Position numbers and translations under genes: made by a program. From the NCBI GenBank assembly GCA_002707495.1, contig PAMZ01000007.1, forward strand, positions 1-64,000: a stretch of 64,000 nt of DNA. Reading direction: 5' to 3'. Shown piece after piece: positions 1-8,430 of this stretch (position 1 is its first letter; every line of letters begins with the position of its first letter). The notes beneath the pieces were generated by a model that was given only the letters and a program-made list of their open reading frames with translations, was not told the DNA's origin and ran no database searches. The DNA is from Halobacteriovoraceae bacterium (GTDB taxonomy: Bacteria > Bdellovibrionota > Bacteriovoracia > Bacteriovoracales > Bacteriovoracaceae).

Positions 1-1429
1 AGTTCCACCTGGTCCTGCGTTATTATTAATAGAAAGTGTAACGTTGTCAGAGCTATTAACTAAGTTTCCAAAAGCATCTTGAATTTGAACTTCAATGTCT
101 GGAGAAATCACAGTGTCTTGATTTGCGTCCGTTGGTTCTACAGTGAAAGCCAATTGACTGGCTGCTGCAGGTGTAATGTCAAAAGTCGCTGAAGTCCCAT
201 CGGTTAAAACACCACTTGAAGCAGTAAGTGTATAGCCAGTATTGGCAAGGTCAATATTGATATCATTAAAAGTCGCTACTCCACCAACAGCTGCCACGGT
301 GACAGTTCCACCGAGAGTTGCAGCTCCTGCGGAAGGATCGGTTCCAAAGCTTAAAGTCACATTTGAAGTCTCATCCGTAACTAGATTGTTTGAGGCATCT
401 CTAAATTCTACTGTAATATCGGGATTGATATTTACACCGGCCACAGCATCGGTTGGATCTTGAGTAAAAACTAATTGGGTTGCAGTCGCAGGTAAAATAT
501 CAAAAGGTGTAGAAGTTGCACCAGAGAGCGAACCTGAATTAAAATTCAAAGTGTAGCCTGTATTGATAGTATCAATATTAAGGTCACTAAAGGTGGCCAC
601 TCCTGCTACCGCCGCTACGGATAAGGTACCACCTAGAGTGGCAGCTCCGGCTGAGGGGTCGGTTCCCAAAGATACTATTACCGTATCAGTTGCTGTTGAT
701 ACTAAATTATTAGAGGCATCGCGAATCTCTACTGTGATAGATGGAGTCATGTCTTGAGAATATTCAGTGTCTGTAGGCTCTTGGGAGATAACCAATTGAG
801 TAGCGACTAAATTTATATCAAAGGAATTTGAGGTGGCAGTACTTAGCACTCCTGAGTCAGCATCAAGTGTGTAGCCACTTCCTGCCACATCGATCTCGAT
901 ATCATTAAAACTTGCGATTCCAGCCACAGCAGCAACAGTTAAAGTTCCACCAAGAGTTCCACCTGGTCCTGCGTTATTATTAATAGAAAGTGTAACGTTG
1001 TCAGAGCTATTAACTAAGTTTCCAAAAGCATCTTGAATTTGAACTTCAATATCTGGTGAGATCACCGTATCAATATCTGTGTCTGTTGGCTCTACAGTGA
1101 AAGCTAATTGACTGGCAGCTGCGGGGGTAATATTAAAACTAGCAGAGTTACCGTCAGTTAAAACACCACTTGAAGCAGTAAGTGTATAGCCAGTATTGGC
1201 AAGGTCAATATTGATATCATTAAAAGTCGCTATTCCACCGACAGCTGCCACGGTGACAGTTCCACCGAGAGTTGCAGCTCCCGCGGAAGGATCGGTTCCA
1301 AAGCTTAAAGTCACATTTGAAGTTTCACTTGGGACGAGATTATTCGAAGCATCTCTAAATTCTACTGTAATATCGGGATTGATATTTACACCGGCCACAG
1401 CATCGGTTGGATCTTGAGTAAAAACTAAT
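1..1429. repeat. 954-bp higher-order repeat inside the surface lipoprotein gene
   Basis: Bases 1-475 reappear at 955-1429, an offset of 954 bases (318 codons, three Ig-like domains). The first 60 bases of the window are identical to 955-1014, and about 75 bases starting near 207 are also identical to their partner, with more diverged patches between. The third domain of each triad (about 480-790 and 1435-1750) is clearly less similar. A domain-sized period of about 318 bases is also visible, from the spacing of the recurring ...AATTG boundary motif. Confidence 0.85.
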
Positions 1430-3282
1430 TGAGTTGCAGGAGCCTCAGTTATATTAAAACTAGAGGAAGTTGCGCCGGTAAGTGATCCAGAAGTAAAATT
1501 AAAAGTATAGCCATTATTAATACTATCTATATTAAGGTCACTAAAAGTTGCCACACCCGCAACAGCCGCAACAGACAAAGTTCCCCCTAACGTTGCGGTT
1601 CCAGCACTTGGATCTGTTCCCAATGAAACGGTTATTGTATCGGTGGCAGCTGTGACTAAGTTATTACTCACATCTCTCAGCTCAACTGTAATTGAAGGTG
1701 AAATATTTTCGTTTGCGTATGAATCAGTTGGTTCTTGAGTGATTACTAATTGTATTGGTGTACTTTCGTTAACATTGATACCCGTCATCGTAGGTTCAAG
1801 CCCAGAAAATCCTAAGTCAGCATCATAACCCGTCGTTGTTGATACAACTGTTCCAGTCGTATTCAAGTCTAGTGTGGTACCAGCAAAGAGGATTCCATCA
1901 TTATCACTTTGTCCCGATTGAACCGTATAGCGTAGAGTAATAAGATTCGTTCCAGATCCCGCTTGATATTCTGCAAACACATTTCCTGTTGCAAGTTGAA
2001 TCTCAGCTCTCAAGGGAGCTGTCACAATAACATCCTCATTAAATTGGACAATAAAATCCACGTCTTGACCGGTCGTGTAGTCCCCGTCTGTGGGAGGAAC
2101 TATTGAAACGATGGAAGGAACAGTAGAGTCGACCAAAACATTTGGAAGAAGAGGTGGATTCAAGCTAAGAAGGGCATTTGTTCCCCCTGCATCTTGAATG
2201 GTCGCTCCGTTAAGACTTATGTTATTTTCAATTTCAATACCATCTTCATCGAGTAGTCCTTGGCCTACGATGTACTGAAAACTTAAAGTATCAGTACCAC
2301 TACCCGAAACTAATGAAGCTTGCACTGTAGTGCCACCGATATCTAGATCTACGGTGGGAGTTCCAGCTGCAATATTGACGACTTCATTAAAAACTAAATC
2401 AAAGCTAATAGTGCTTGCAAGACCATAGTTACCTGCAGCGGGACTTGTATAGCTAATAACTTTTGGACTGTCGCCATCTACATAAGTCGTTGTGGTTGGA
2501 ACAGGTGAAAAACTTAGACTTGCATCATTTCCATTCGCATCTTTTATACTTCCACCATTTAAATTTAAAGGGGAGGCGTAAGCAATACCATCAAGATCTA
2601 GATCAGTTGAAGTGACTTCATATCGAAAGATCAGTGCCGCACTTCCTGATCCGGAGGTGTAGGAGGCAAGGACATCTCCACTGCCAAGGTTGATTGAAAA
2701 TCTAGGGGTGCCTGTGACATAAACTGTATCGTCAAAGACTGCTATAAATTGCAAAGACTCCCCAATATAAAAAGTGGCCGGAGTTGGTGGGGTGACTGCG
2801 CTTAATATGGGGGCTAAGGTATCGACTTGGACACCTGAGGTATTAGGAGAGTTTAAAATTTCAGAACTCGCATCGGTTAAAGCTCCGGCATTTGAAAACT
2901 GAATGGTAGCACCATTAAAATCAAGAGTACCAGGCAGAACAATTCCATCACTATCGTTATCGCCTGCTTGAACGGTATATCGAAAGGTTAAGTTTTTCGT
3001 ACCAGAACCAGTAAGGTAATCAGCATCTTTTGATGAGCCACCAATATCGATGGCAAGTTTAGGACTTCCTGAGACAGTTAAGATAGAAGGATGAGCTAAA
3101 ACAAAATCAATATTATCGCCTTCGGCGAAAACTTGATTCGGTGGGGGAGTAATCACGAATCCATTATTAACTTCTTGGTGGTTAGCAAAGAGCCCACCTC
3201 CGCCACCTTCTTCACCACCGCCACTATCAAAGCAGCTTGTAAAAAGAAGTGTGAATATTAGAAACGAAAGATATCTATTTAT
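1..3282 (-). CDS. Large repeat-containing surface lipoprotein (5' part, runs off the left edge)
   Basis: The minus strand is open from the upstream stop at 3313-3315 to position 1, so about 1,094 residues are visible and the C-terminus is outside the window. The N-terminus reads MNRYLSFLIFTLLFTSC, a lipoprotein signal peptide with the lipidated Cys at residue 17, followed by a Gly/Glu-rich linker. Roughly residues 35-500 hold four domains of about 100-115 residues, each with a D-x-DGI...LNG-type motif, like bacterial Ig-like surface domains. From about residue 500 a second class of about 106-residue Ig-like domains begins, with the recurring pattern LGGT-x-TVAAV-x-GVATF. Such proteins usually sit on the cell surface and act in adhesion or as stalks; that role is inferred. 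No ATG, GTG or TTG lies in frame before the lipobox; ATA at 3280-3282 follows GGGAGA at a 5-base spacing. Confidence 0.85.
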   Translation of the reverse strand, partial: MNRYLSFLIFTLLFTSCFDSGGGEEGGGGGLFANHQEVNNGFVITPPPNQVFAEGDNIDFVLAHPSILTVSGSPKLAIDIGGSSKDADYLTGSGTKNLTFRYTVQAGDNDSDGIVLPGTLDFNGATIQFSNAGALTDASSEILNSPNTSGVQVDTLAPILSAVTPPTPATFYIGESLQFIAVFDDTVYVTGTPRFSINLGSGDVLASYTSGSGSAALIFRYEVTSTDLDLDGIAYASPLNLNGGSIKDANGNDASLSFSPVPTTTTYVDGDSPKVISYTSPAAGNYGLASTISFDLVFNEVVNIAAGTPTVDLDIGGTTVQASLVSGSGTDTLSFQYIVGQGLLDEDGIEIENNISLNGATIQDAGGTNALLSLNPPLLPNVLVDSTVPSIVSIVPPTDGDYTTGQDVDFIVQFNEDVIVTAPLRAEIQLATGNVFAEYQAGSGTNLITLRYTVQSGQSDNDGILFAGTTLDLNTTGTVVSTTTGYDADLGFSGLEPTMTGINVNESTPIQLVITQEPTDSYANENISPSITVELRDVSNNLVTAATDTITVSLGTDPSAGTATLGGTLSVAAVAGVATFSDLNIDSINNGYTFNFTSGSLTGATSSSFNITEAPATQLVFTQDPTDAVAGVNINPDITVEFRDASNNLVPSETSNVTLSFGTDPSAGAATLGGTVTVAAVGGIATFNDINIDLANTGYTLTASSGVLTDGNSASFNITPAAASQLAFTVEPTDTDIDTVISPDIEVQIQDAFGNLVNSSDNVTLSINNNAGPGGTLGGTLTVAAVAGIASFNDIEIDVAGSGYTLDADSGVLSTATSNSFDINLVATQLVISQEPTDTEYSQDMTPSITVEIRDASNNLVSTATDTVIVSLGTDPSAGAATLGGTLSVAAVAGVATFSDLNIDTINTGYTLNFNSGSLSGATSTPFDILPATATQLVFTQDPTDAVAGVNINPDITVEFRDASNNLVTDETSNVTLSFGTDPSAGAATLGGTVTVAAVGGVATFNDINIDLANTGYTLTASSGVLTDGTSATFDITPAAASQLAFTVEPTDANQDTVISPDIEVQIQDAFGNLVNSSDNVTLSINNNAGPGGT

Positions 3283-3474
3283 ATGTGTCTCCCAACTAAA
3301 TCTCTGTAAACCTTATCGACATAAATTATGGTATTTATTAGATTTTACCGGGAATCTGACTGGGGGAGTCTGATAAATTTATAAGAAAAATTTGTCAATA
3401 AATTCAATGGTTTATAGATAGGTGAAGGAGGTGAAATTTAAGAAGTTTTTTAGTTTAAAAATTTTTGCCTAGAT

Positions 3475-3894
3475 TTGATGGCAAATGGGATCTTAGACTT
3501 TCTGCATTTTGAGAGACATGATATTTTTAATTTCATGTTGGACTTTGTTCTTTATTGCTTCAGGAGCAAGATTTTTTGCGTAGTTTTTTTATTTAATCTT
3601 GGATTAAATTTTTACAGTGTTGAATTTGATTCCTCTGTTCAGCCTCCAGAAATCTGTGCTTCTTCCAGTATTAGTCTAGAATCTAAATCTTTTGTTTCTC
3701 AAAACCTAAATCTTTTTTTATTGCCAGGAGTAAGTTTCCAAAAGAACTTGAAACTTGGCATAAGTTTTTTAAAGAGCTTAGTTGAATTAAAATTAAAAAA
3801 TAAGATTTCTTATTATAGGAAATTGCTTTTAAGGTTAAATGAACTTTATTTTATATCCTTTCCTCGCGGACCACCGATACTTTCATTCAAATAA
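3475..3894 (+). CDS. Hypothetical small protein ahead of the Met-rich outer-membrane protein
   Basis: This 139-residue frame is not recognised. It can start at TTG 3475 or the adjacent ATG 3478; neither has a Shine-Dalgarno sequence at normal distance. A hydrophobic Phe/Leu/Cys-rich stretch around residues 18-45 could be a membrane segment or an internal signal. The middle is Ser/Leu-rich and the C-terminus ends in FPRGPP followed by six residues. Short proteins ending in an R-G/A-P-P tail are often found next to metal-handling genes, but I cannot assign this one to a named family. It lies 38 bases before the outer-membrane protein at 3933 on the same strand, suggesting co-transcription. It could be a spurious frame: codon use is strongly T-biased. 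Confidence 0.45.
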   Translation: MMANGILDFLHFERHDIFNFMLDFVLYCFRSKIFCVVFLFNLGLNFYSVEFDSSVQPPEICASSSISLESKSFVSQNLNLFLLPGVSFQKNLKLGISFLKSLVELKLKNKISYYRKLLLRLNELYFISFPRGPPILSFK

Positions 3895-3932
3895 ATTACC
3901 TCTTAAATTTAAATTCTAAATAAGGATATGGA

Positions 3933-4886
3933 ATGAAATATTTTTTTATATTAGGACTCGCTCTGTTGAGTCTTTCGAACTCTTATGCAATCTCGAGACC
4001 CGATGGTCATGCTCCGATAGGAATTATGGGCGATCATGGTCACTCAAAAGGAGATTGGATGCTTTCTGTGCGCCAAATGCAAATGCAGATGGAAAAACTT
4101 TTTGACGATTCTTCTGAAATAGATGTTTTTGATGAGACCAATTTTATGATGTCTCCAAAGTCTATGACGATGAATATGACCATGTTAGGTGTCATGTACG
4201 GAGTGTCTGATCAGTGGACTTTGATGCTGATGCTCAATTATGTTGATAATAAGATGGATGTTGAAAGAAAGTCGGGAGGCGAAGATATTGAGATGAGTTC
4301 ATTTGGTATAGGTGATTCAGCAATCGGAGGAATCTATACACTTTTTGAAAACGAAAGCAGTCGATTAGTGATGAACCTTGGGTTCTCTCTCCCAACAGGC
4401 TCAGTTTCGCGAGATCGAAGCGGTAGCCGTCTAGGCTATCCTATGCAATTAGGAGCTGGAAGCTCTGGAGTTTACTCTTCTTTAAATTACGCTGTTTTTA
4501 AAAATTGGGGCTCACTTGGGAGTGAGGTGAAACTTAAAACTTATCTCTCAGAAAATAATCAAGAATATCAGCGGGGTTCTGAATATAGTTTGAGTTTTTG
4601 GGGAAGTTATTTGTTAGCAGATCAATTGGCGGCTTCTATTCGATTAGAACATAAGGCTGTCGATCCTATAATGGGAGAGGATGAGAAAATGGGATCTATG
4701 TCCCCAGTTCTTCTGCCAAACCTTCAGCATGGCCAGCGTACTTTCGTTCACTTAGGTACGAATTATATAATGAATAGTGGAGACAGGTTAGCATTTGAGT
4801 ACGGTACTCCGCTAGCCTTTCAGGTGAGTGGCCCGCAAATGATACCAAACTCAATAGTGACGTTAGCTTGGCAAAAAGCATTCTAA
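3933..4886 (+). CDS. Met-rich outer-membrane transporter-like beta-barrel protein
   Basis: 317 residues. A signal peptide (about residues 1-19, ending SNSYA) precedes the mature start, which contains DGHAPIGIMGDHGH. The order of motifs (APIGIMGDH, then LSVRQMQMQM, then MSPKSMTMNMTMLGVMYG, then GIGDSAIGGIYTLF, then LPTGS) matches the conserved transporter family usually placed with the MetA-pathway/phenol-degradation type outer-membrane barrels. Alternating hydrophobic strands run to a terminal aromatic residue (WQKAF), as expected of an outer-membrane barrel. The clusters of Met and His in the first 110 residues could bind Cu(I) or another soft metal; this is inference. The start has a weak upstream AAGGA. 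It is followed after 64 bases by a lipoprotein gene on the same strand. Confidence 0.75.
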   Translation: MKYFFILGLALLSLSNSYAISRPDGHAPIGIMGDHGHSKGDWMLSVRQMQMQMEKLFDDSSEIDVFDETNFMMSPKSMTMNMTMLGVMYGVSDQWTLMLMLNYVDNKMDVERKSGGEDIEMSSFGIGDSAIGGIYTLFENESSRLVMNLGFSLPTGSVSRDRSGSRLGYPMQLGAGSSGVYSSLNYAVFKNWGSLGSEVKLKTYLSENNQEYQRGSEYSLSFWGSYLLADQLAASIRLEHKAVDPIMGEDEKMGSMSPVLLPNLQHGQRTFVHLGTNYIMNSGDRLAFEYGTPLAFQVSGPQMIPNSIVTLAWQKAF

Positions 4887-4950
4887 CTGATTGCCTAGAG
4901 GACAATTCTGCCTGCAAGTATTTAGAATTGCATAAAGTTATAATAGGAGG

Positions 4951-5673
4951 GTGAAAAATTTCGCTCTCCATTTTATGTTAGGGTTACTATTTTTGACAGC
5001 TGGCTGTTCCCAGCGAATCAAGGTCCCGATCAATCGAATGATGTCTCCTGAAGCTATTGGTAAAGGAGCCGAGGTAAGCTATCGAAACACAGGTTACTCA
5101 CAAGGGGTGTTGCAATTTACTAACAACGATACCAATAACCCTTTAATTTTGAGCACAGTTCAAAATAATGAATTTTATCTCGGTCTAGGGATTTCAGAAA
5201 ACGCAGATTTATTTGTGAGAGTTCCAGAAGAGTCTTCATCGCTTGTTGGATTAAAAGTTCAAGTCCTCGGTGCGCCCGCGAAGGCAGGTGCCAATGGACA
5301 TAATCTCGCTTTCACTCTTGCCATGGGAAGTGAGAGAGATGAGTTTAATGATGTTTTTACAATTGATCTAAAATCTGATGTGAGAGATTATTCTTTGATA
5401 CATGGGTATCGAACAAATCCTTTTGTTATGTATTATGATGGAGTCTCACTTACTAATTTTAGATTTCGTGGAAGTGTAAAAGGTGCCACAGGACTTAACT
5501 CCAATTCAATTGATTATGAAGCTCAAAATATTTTAGGTGCGTTTGCAGGTGTGATTCTTGGCAAACATGATTTACATTTAACGGTTGAGCTTGGAGGTCA
5601 GGTAATTCGCTGGACCAATACAGAACAGGGTAGTTTTCAACACTTTGGCCTTGCTGTTACTGGCGGATGGTAG
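4951..5673 (+). CDS. Predicted outer-membrane-associated lipoprotein
   Basis: 240 residues starting at GTG 4951. The N-terminus MKNFALHFMLGLLFLTAGC is a lipoprotein signal with the lipid-acceptor Cys at residue 19. The alternative ATG 24 bases downstream would remove the basic residues, so GTG is preferred, although the AGGAGG directly abuts it with no spacer. The remainder is rich in Gly and alternating hydrophobic residues (FYLGLGISENADLFVRV, HDLHLTVELGGQVIRW) and ends in a Trp, which suggests a small beta-barrel or beta-sandwich. No named family is recognised. It lies between two outer-membrane protein genes in the same orientation and may work with them. Confidence 0.7.
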   Translation: MKNFALHFMLGLLFLTAGCSQRIKVPINRMMSPEAIGKGAEVSYRNTGYSQGVLQFTNNDTNNPLILSTVQNNEFYLGLGISENADLFVRVPEESSSLVGLKVQVLGAPAKAGANGHNLAFTLAMGSERDEFNDVFTIDLKSDVRDYSLIHGYRTNPFVMYYDGVSLTNFRFRGSVKGATGLNSNSIDYEAQNILGAFAGVILGKHDLHLTVELGGQVIRWTNTEQGSFQHFGLAVTGGW

Positions 5674-5738
5674 GCTTTTCCCCCTTTAAAAGACTGGCTT
5701 TTTAAATTGATACAATAACAGTAGGGAATCTTAAGGTT

Positions 5739-6833
5739 ATGATGAAGTATTTATTCCTATTTTTATTATCCCTTCAAGCGAAGGCGATTCTTCCTTTTGA
5801 GGATGCTGTTAGTCCGGAATTTGTGACAAGTGCTCGTGCTCTTGCTATGGGAAATGCCTACGCTAGTAAAGTTGATGACGGCTGGGCTGCATTTTATAAT
5901 CCTGCAGGTTTGGGAACTGTTCGCGGTCTTCAATTCCATTTGACTAATATTCATTTAGAAATGAATGATGGATTTATGAACGTAGCGGGAAATGGACCGG
6001 TGACTGAGTCGCTGGAAAATTACCAAGATGCTTTTGATCCAGTGGCCCTACGAGGACTGCACGCTGCTAAGCCTGGTAATATTTCTCATGCTCGATTTCA
6101 AGCTTTTCCTAATTTGACCTATCGAGGAATCACTCTTGGCTATATGTACGCTCAACAAAATAGGGCGAGACTTCGAAGTTTATCTGATAATTTTGAAATT
6201 GCTGAAAGAATTGACTCTGGACCTGTCTTGGCCTTTAGTGCTTCTCTTTTTGGGGGAGTCATAAAATTTGGAGCCTCGGGTGTTTTACTGACGAGAAAGC
6301 AACTTCAAAAAGATTTTGCTCCAAGTGATTCAGTTACAGTGGATACTCAAGCAGATTATACTCAAGGAACGATGACTCATGTTACCGCTGGAACTCGTAT
6401 TACTCTGCCCATTGCATGGCTTCCTACTTTTTCATTGGTTCAAAGAAATACAGGAGATCAAGAATTTTATGGAGAGTCCTTTAGTGGACCCCCTCCAGCG
6501 ATTCCCACAACAACAGATGTTTCCTTTTCTATAACTCCAAATCTTGGGAGAACAATGCGTATGCATCTTGAGGTGGCCAGGAAGGATCTGGGTGATCAAT
6601 ATGAAGTTGTTCCCGCTCAAAGAAAACTAATGGGAGGAATCGAGTTCGATTATATGCGCCAGATGTTTGTTCGTTTTGGTTATGGAGATGGCTGGGGATC
6701 AGGCGGAATCGGAGTGAGAAATAAAGATTTCGCCTTTGATTTAACCACTTATGCAATTGAAGCCTCAGATGATGGAGTAAGAGAGGAAGAGGATAGAAGA
6801 ACCGTCCTCTCAATTTCCAGTAGTATTTACTAA
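5739..6833 (+). CDS. FadL/PorV-like outer-membrane protein
   Basis: 364 residues with two adjacent ATGs at 5739 and 5742. A signal peptide (about residues 1-16) is followed by SARALAMGNAYASKVDDGWAAFYNPAGLG (residues about 30-58, written here only as the hallmark), which is the N-terminal signature of PorV/UPF0164 and FadL-type barrels: a run of Ala/Met-Gly, two Asp, and NPAGL. The rest alternates as expected of transmembrane strands and ends in an aromatic residue. Related proteins transport hydrophobic substrates or help export surface proteins; which applies here cannot be read from the sequence. It is the third envelope protein of the cluster. Confidence 0.75.
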   Translation: MMKYLFLFLLSLQAKAILPFEDAVSPEFVTSARALAMGNAYASKVDDGWAAFYNPAGLGTVRGLQFHLTNIHLEMNDGFMNVAGNGPVTESLENYQDAFDPVALRGLHAAKPGNISHARFQAFPNLTYRGITLGYMYAQQNRARLRSLSDNFEIAERIDSGPVLAFSASLFGGVIKFGASGVLLTRKQLQKDFAPSDSVTVDTQADYTQGTMTHVTAGTRITLPIAWLPTFSLVQRNTGDQEFYGESFSGPPPAIPTTTDVSFSITPNLGRTMRMHLEVARKDLGDQYEVVPAQRKLMGGIEFDYMRQMFVRFGYGDGWGSGGIGVRNKDFAFDLTTYAIEASDDGVREEEDRRTVLSISSSIY

Positions 6834-6848
6834 TTAATTCAATATTGT

Positions 6849-6876
6849 TTGACATACCAAACATATTCCTGATACT
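6849..6876 (+). promoter_or_regulatory. Sigma-70-like promoter giving a near-leaderless transcript
   Basis: TTGACA (6849-6854), a 16-base spacer and GATACT (6871-6876) resemble a good housekeeping promoter. The ATG of the peroxidase gene is at 6885, only 8 bases past the -10 box, and no Shine-Dalgarno sequence precedes it. If this promoter is used, the mRNA would start at or within a few bases of the start codon. Confidence 0.45.
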
Positions 6877-6884
6877 CCGCTAAC

Positions 6885-8366
6885 ATGAAGTTTTTACTAG
6901 CTATTTTAATGGTGGGACCCGCCTATGCGGAATATGATGGATTGATAAATTTAGGTGAACGCTTGTTTAGCGATCCGCGTTTTTCTCAAGAATTTGCCAC
7001 TCAATCAGCAAGTATAAATGATCCAAACACCAAAGGAATTTCTTGTTTAGATTGCCATAAGGTTGATAGCGATTTTGATCCTACAACTGGCCTTGGTATG
7101 AGAACTTATTCAGACTCAGTAGCCAAAACTCCGGTTCCACTTAGGTTGGAAGATAAAATAGATCAAACTCTTAGAAATACACCTGCATTAGTGGGAATAG
7201 GTTCACCTTTTAGCGCAACTCGTTTTTCACACTGGGATGGTGAATTTGCAGATCATTCCGAAACTGTTTTAGGAAATTTTGCCGGTAGAAATATGGGCTG
7301 GCTTCAAAGTGAAAAAAATAGAGCGTTAGATCAAATCATTGCAGTCATATCTGGTGATGATGGAAGCTTAGAGCTTTCCCAAGAATTTGGTGGAAGTTAT
7401 GATCGAGTTTTATTGGGAGTTGACCCAAGTCTTAGTGATGAATTAAGACTTAATGAAAATGACAGGTTAGATGTAAAAACGGCTTCAAAGCAAGATATTA
7501 TTGATCTTGTTATTAAATCAGTTACTGCTTACTTAAATGATCTAAGTTTTGAACGTGACGAAAACGATCAATATATAGGCTCTCCTTACGATCAATTCTT
7601 ATTGGCCAATGGTTTTAAATCAGCTCCAAGCCCAGGACAAACGGTTAACCAATATATGGTTGAGCTACGTTCTGGACTAGCAAAATTGAATGAACCTAAA
7701 TTTATAGCAAAAAAATACTTTCCTACTCACGGTAGAGAATTTGGATTTGGTGAACAAGAATGGGCAGGACTCAAAGTATTTTTTAATTTACCTAAAGCAG
7801 ATGGATCACTCAATCAAGGGATGTGTCTCGTCTGTCACAAGCCACCGACATTTAGTGATGGGCTTTTTCATAATATTGGAACCACCCAGCTTGAGTATGA
7901 AAGAGTTCATGGTCAGGGAACATTCAAGCAACTTCAGATTCCAGAACTCGATCAAAGAGGGGAAACTTTCATGGCAGCCTCTTCTACTATCGAGGATCCT
8001 CAAGCAGTCGATCTTGGAGTGTGGAATTTTTTCGCCAGGGACGATAAGCCGGAGTTGACCCAATATATTCGAAAAACACATTGTAGAGATTTAAATAATT
8101 GTCCCAATGAAGCTTTGCTTCCCTTCATGGTAGCCAAGTTTAAAACTCCAGGGCTTCGAAATCTAAATCACTCCGCTCCGTATTTTCATAATGGTTCTTC
8201 TCCTCATTTGTACCATCTTTTGCACGAATACAAGAGAGCCTCTAACCTTATGCGAGCAGGAGAGTTAAGAAATGGAGATCCAAGGCTTCGTCCTATGAAA
8301 CTTTTTCATCATGAGATTCACTCTTTGGTACCATTTCTAGAAAGTTTAAACGAAAATTACGAGTAG
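6885..8366 (+). CDS. Di-heme cytochrome c peroxidase / MauG-like protein
   Basis: 493 residues with a signal peptide cleaved near residue 15 (PAYA). Two heme c attachment motifs are present: CLDCH at residues 54-58 and CLVCH at 314-318. Around them are family blocks: the N-terminal LGERLFSDPRFS, RFSHWDGEFADH and the C-terminal FKTPGLRNLNHSAPYFHNGS. The protein is longer than a standard bacterial peroxidase (about 320-350 residues), with extra sequence between the two hemes (about residues 190-290), closer to MauG-like oxidases. It should act in the periplasm, reducing peroxide or oxidising a partner protein. It is the last gene of the envelope cluster but has its own candidate promoter. Confidence 0.9.
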   Translation: MKFLLAILMVGPAYAEYDGLINLGERLFSDPRFSQEFATQSASINDPNTKGISCLDCHKVDSDFDPTTGLGMRTYSDSVAKTPVPLRLEDKIDQTLRNTPALVGIGSPFSATRFSHWDGEFADHSETVLGNFAGRNMGWLQSEKNRALDQIIAVISGDDGSLELSQEFGGSYDRVLLGVDPSLSDELRLNENDRLDVKTASKQDIIDLVIKSVTAYLNDLSFERDENDQYIGSPYDQFLLANGFKSAPSPGQTVNQYMVELRSGLAKLNEPKFIAKKYFPTHGREFGFGEQEWAGLKVFFNLPKADGSLNQGMCLVCHKPPTFSDGLFHNIGTTQLEYERVHGQGTFKQLQIPELDQRGETFMAASSTIEDPQAVDLGVWNFFARDDKPELTQYIRKTHCRDLNNCPNEALLPFMVAKFKTPGLRNLNHSAPYFHNGSSPHLYHLLHEYKRASNLMRAGELRNGDPRLRPMKLFHHEIHSLVPFLESLNENYE

Positions 8367-8369
8367 CGC

Positions 8370-8430
8370 TGGCCAAGCAGAGGCTATCCTGCTAATTTCT
8401 GGGAAAAAAGAGGGTTCAAATCCCTCCCAA
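8370..8430 (+). other. tRNA-like double hairpin in the leader of the radical SAM gene
   Basis: Two adjacent stem-loops lie in the 95-base gap before 8462. Hairpin 1 pairs AGCAG (8376-8380) with CTGCT (8389-8393) around an 8-base loop. Hairpin 2 pairs GAGGG (8410-8414) with CCCTC (8422-8426) around TTCAAAT. Hairpin 2 matches a tRNA T-arm (GGTTCAAATCC), and the upstream TGGCCAAGCAGAGGC resembles a D-arm. No 7-bp acceptor stem, anticodon stem or CCA end can be formed, so it is not a working tRNA. It may be a decayed tRNA or a structured leader. Confidence 0.5.

Noticed and set aside
242-1417. Three short plus-strand frames (242-463, 563-757, 1196-1417) with similar protein sequences
   Set aside because: They are shadows of the repeated minus-strand lipoprotein frame, which stays open throughout and makes biological sense; their mutual similarity only reflects the 954-base repeat.
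4900-4934. CAATTCT/AGAATTG inverted repeat as a terminator
   Set aside because: Long loop and no T-run; too weak to call.
4696-4971. Minus-strand 91-residue frame
   Set aside because: Antisense to the outer-membrane protein gene, with no signal, ribosome site or recognisable domain.
5674-5738. Terminator in CTTTAAAAGACTGGCTTTTTAAA
   Set aside because: The stem is only A/T pairs and no T-tract follows; read-through to the FadL-like gene is likely.
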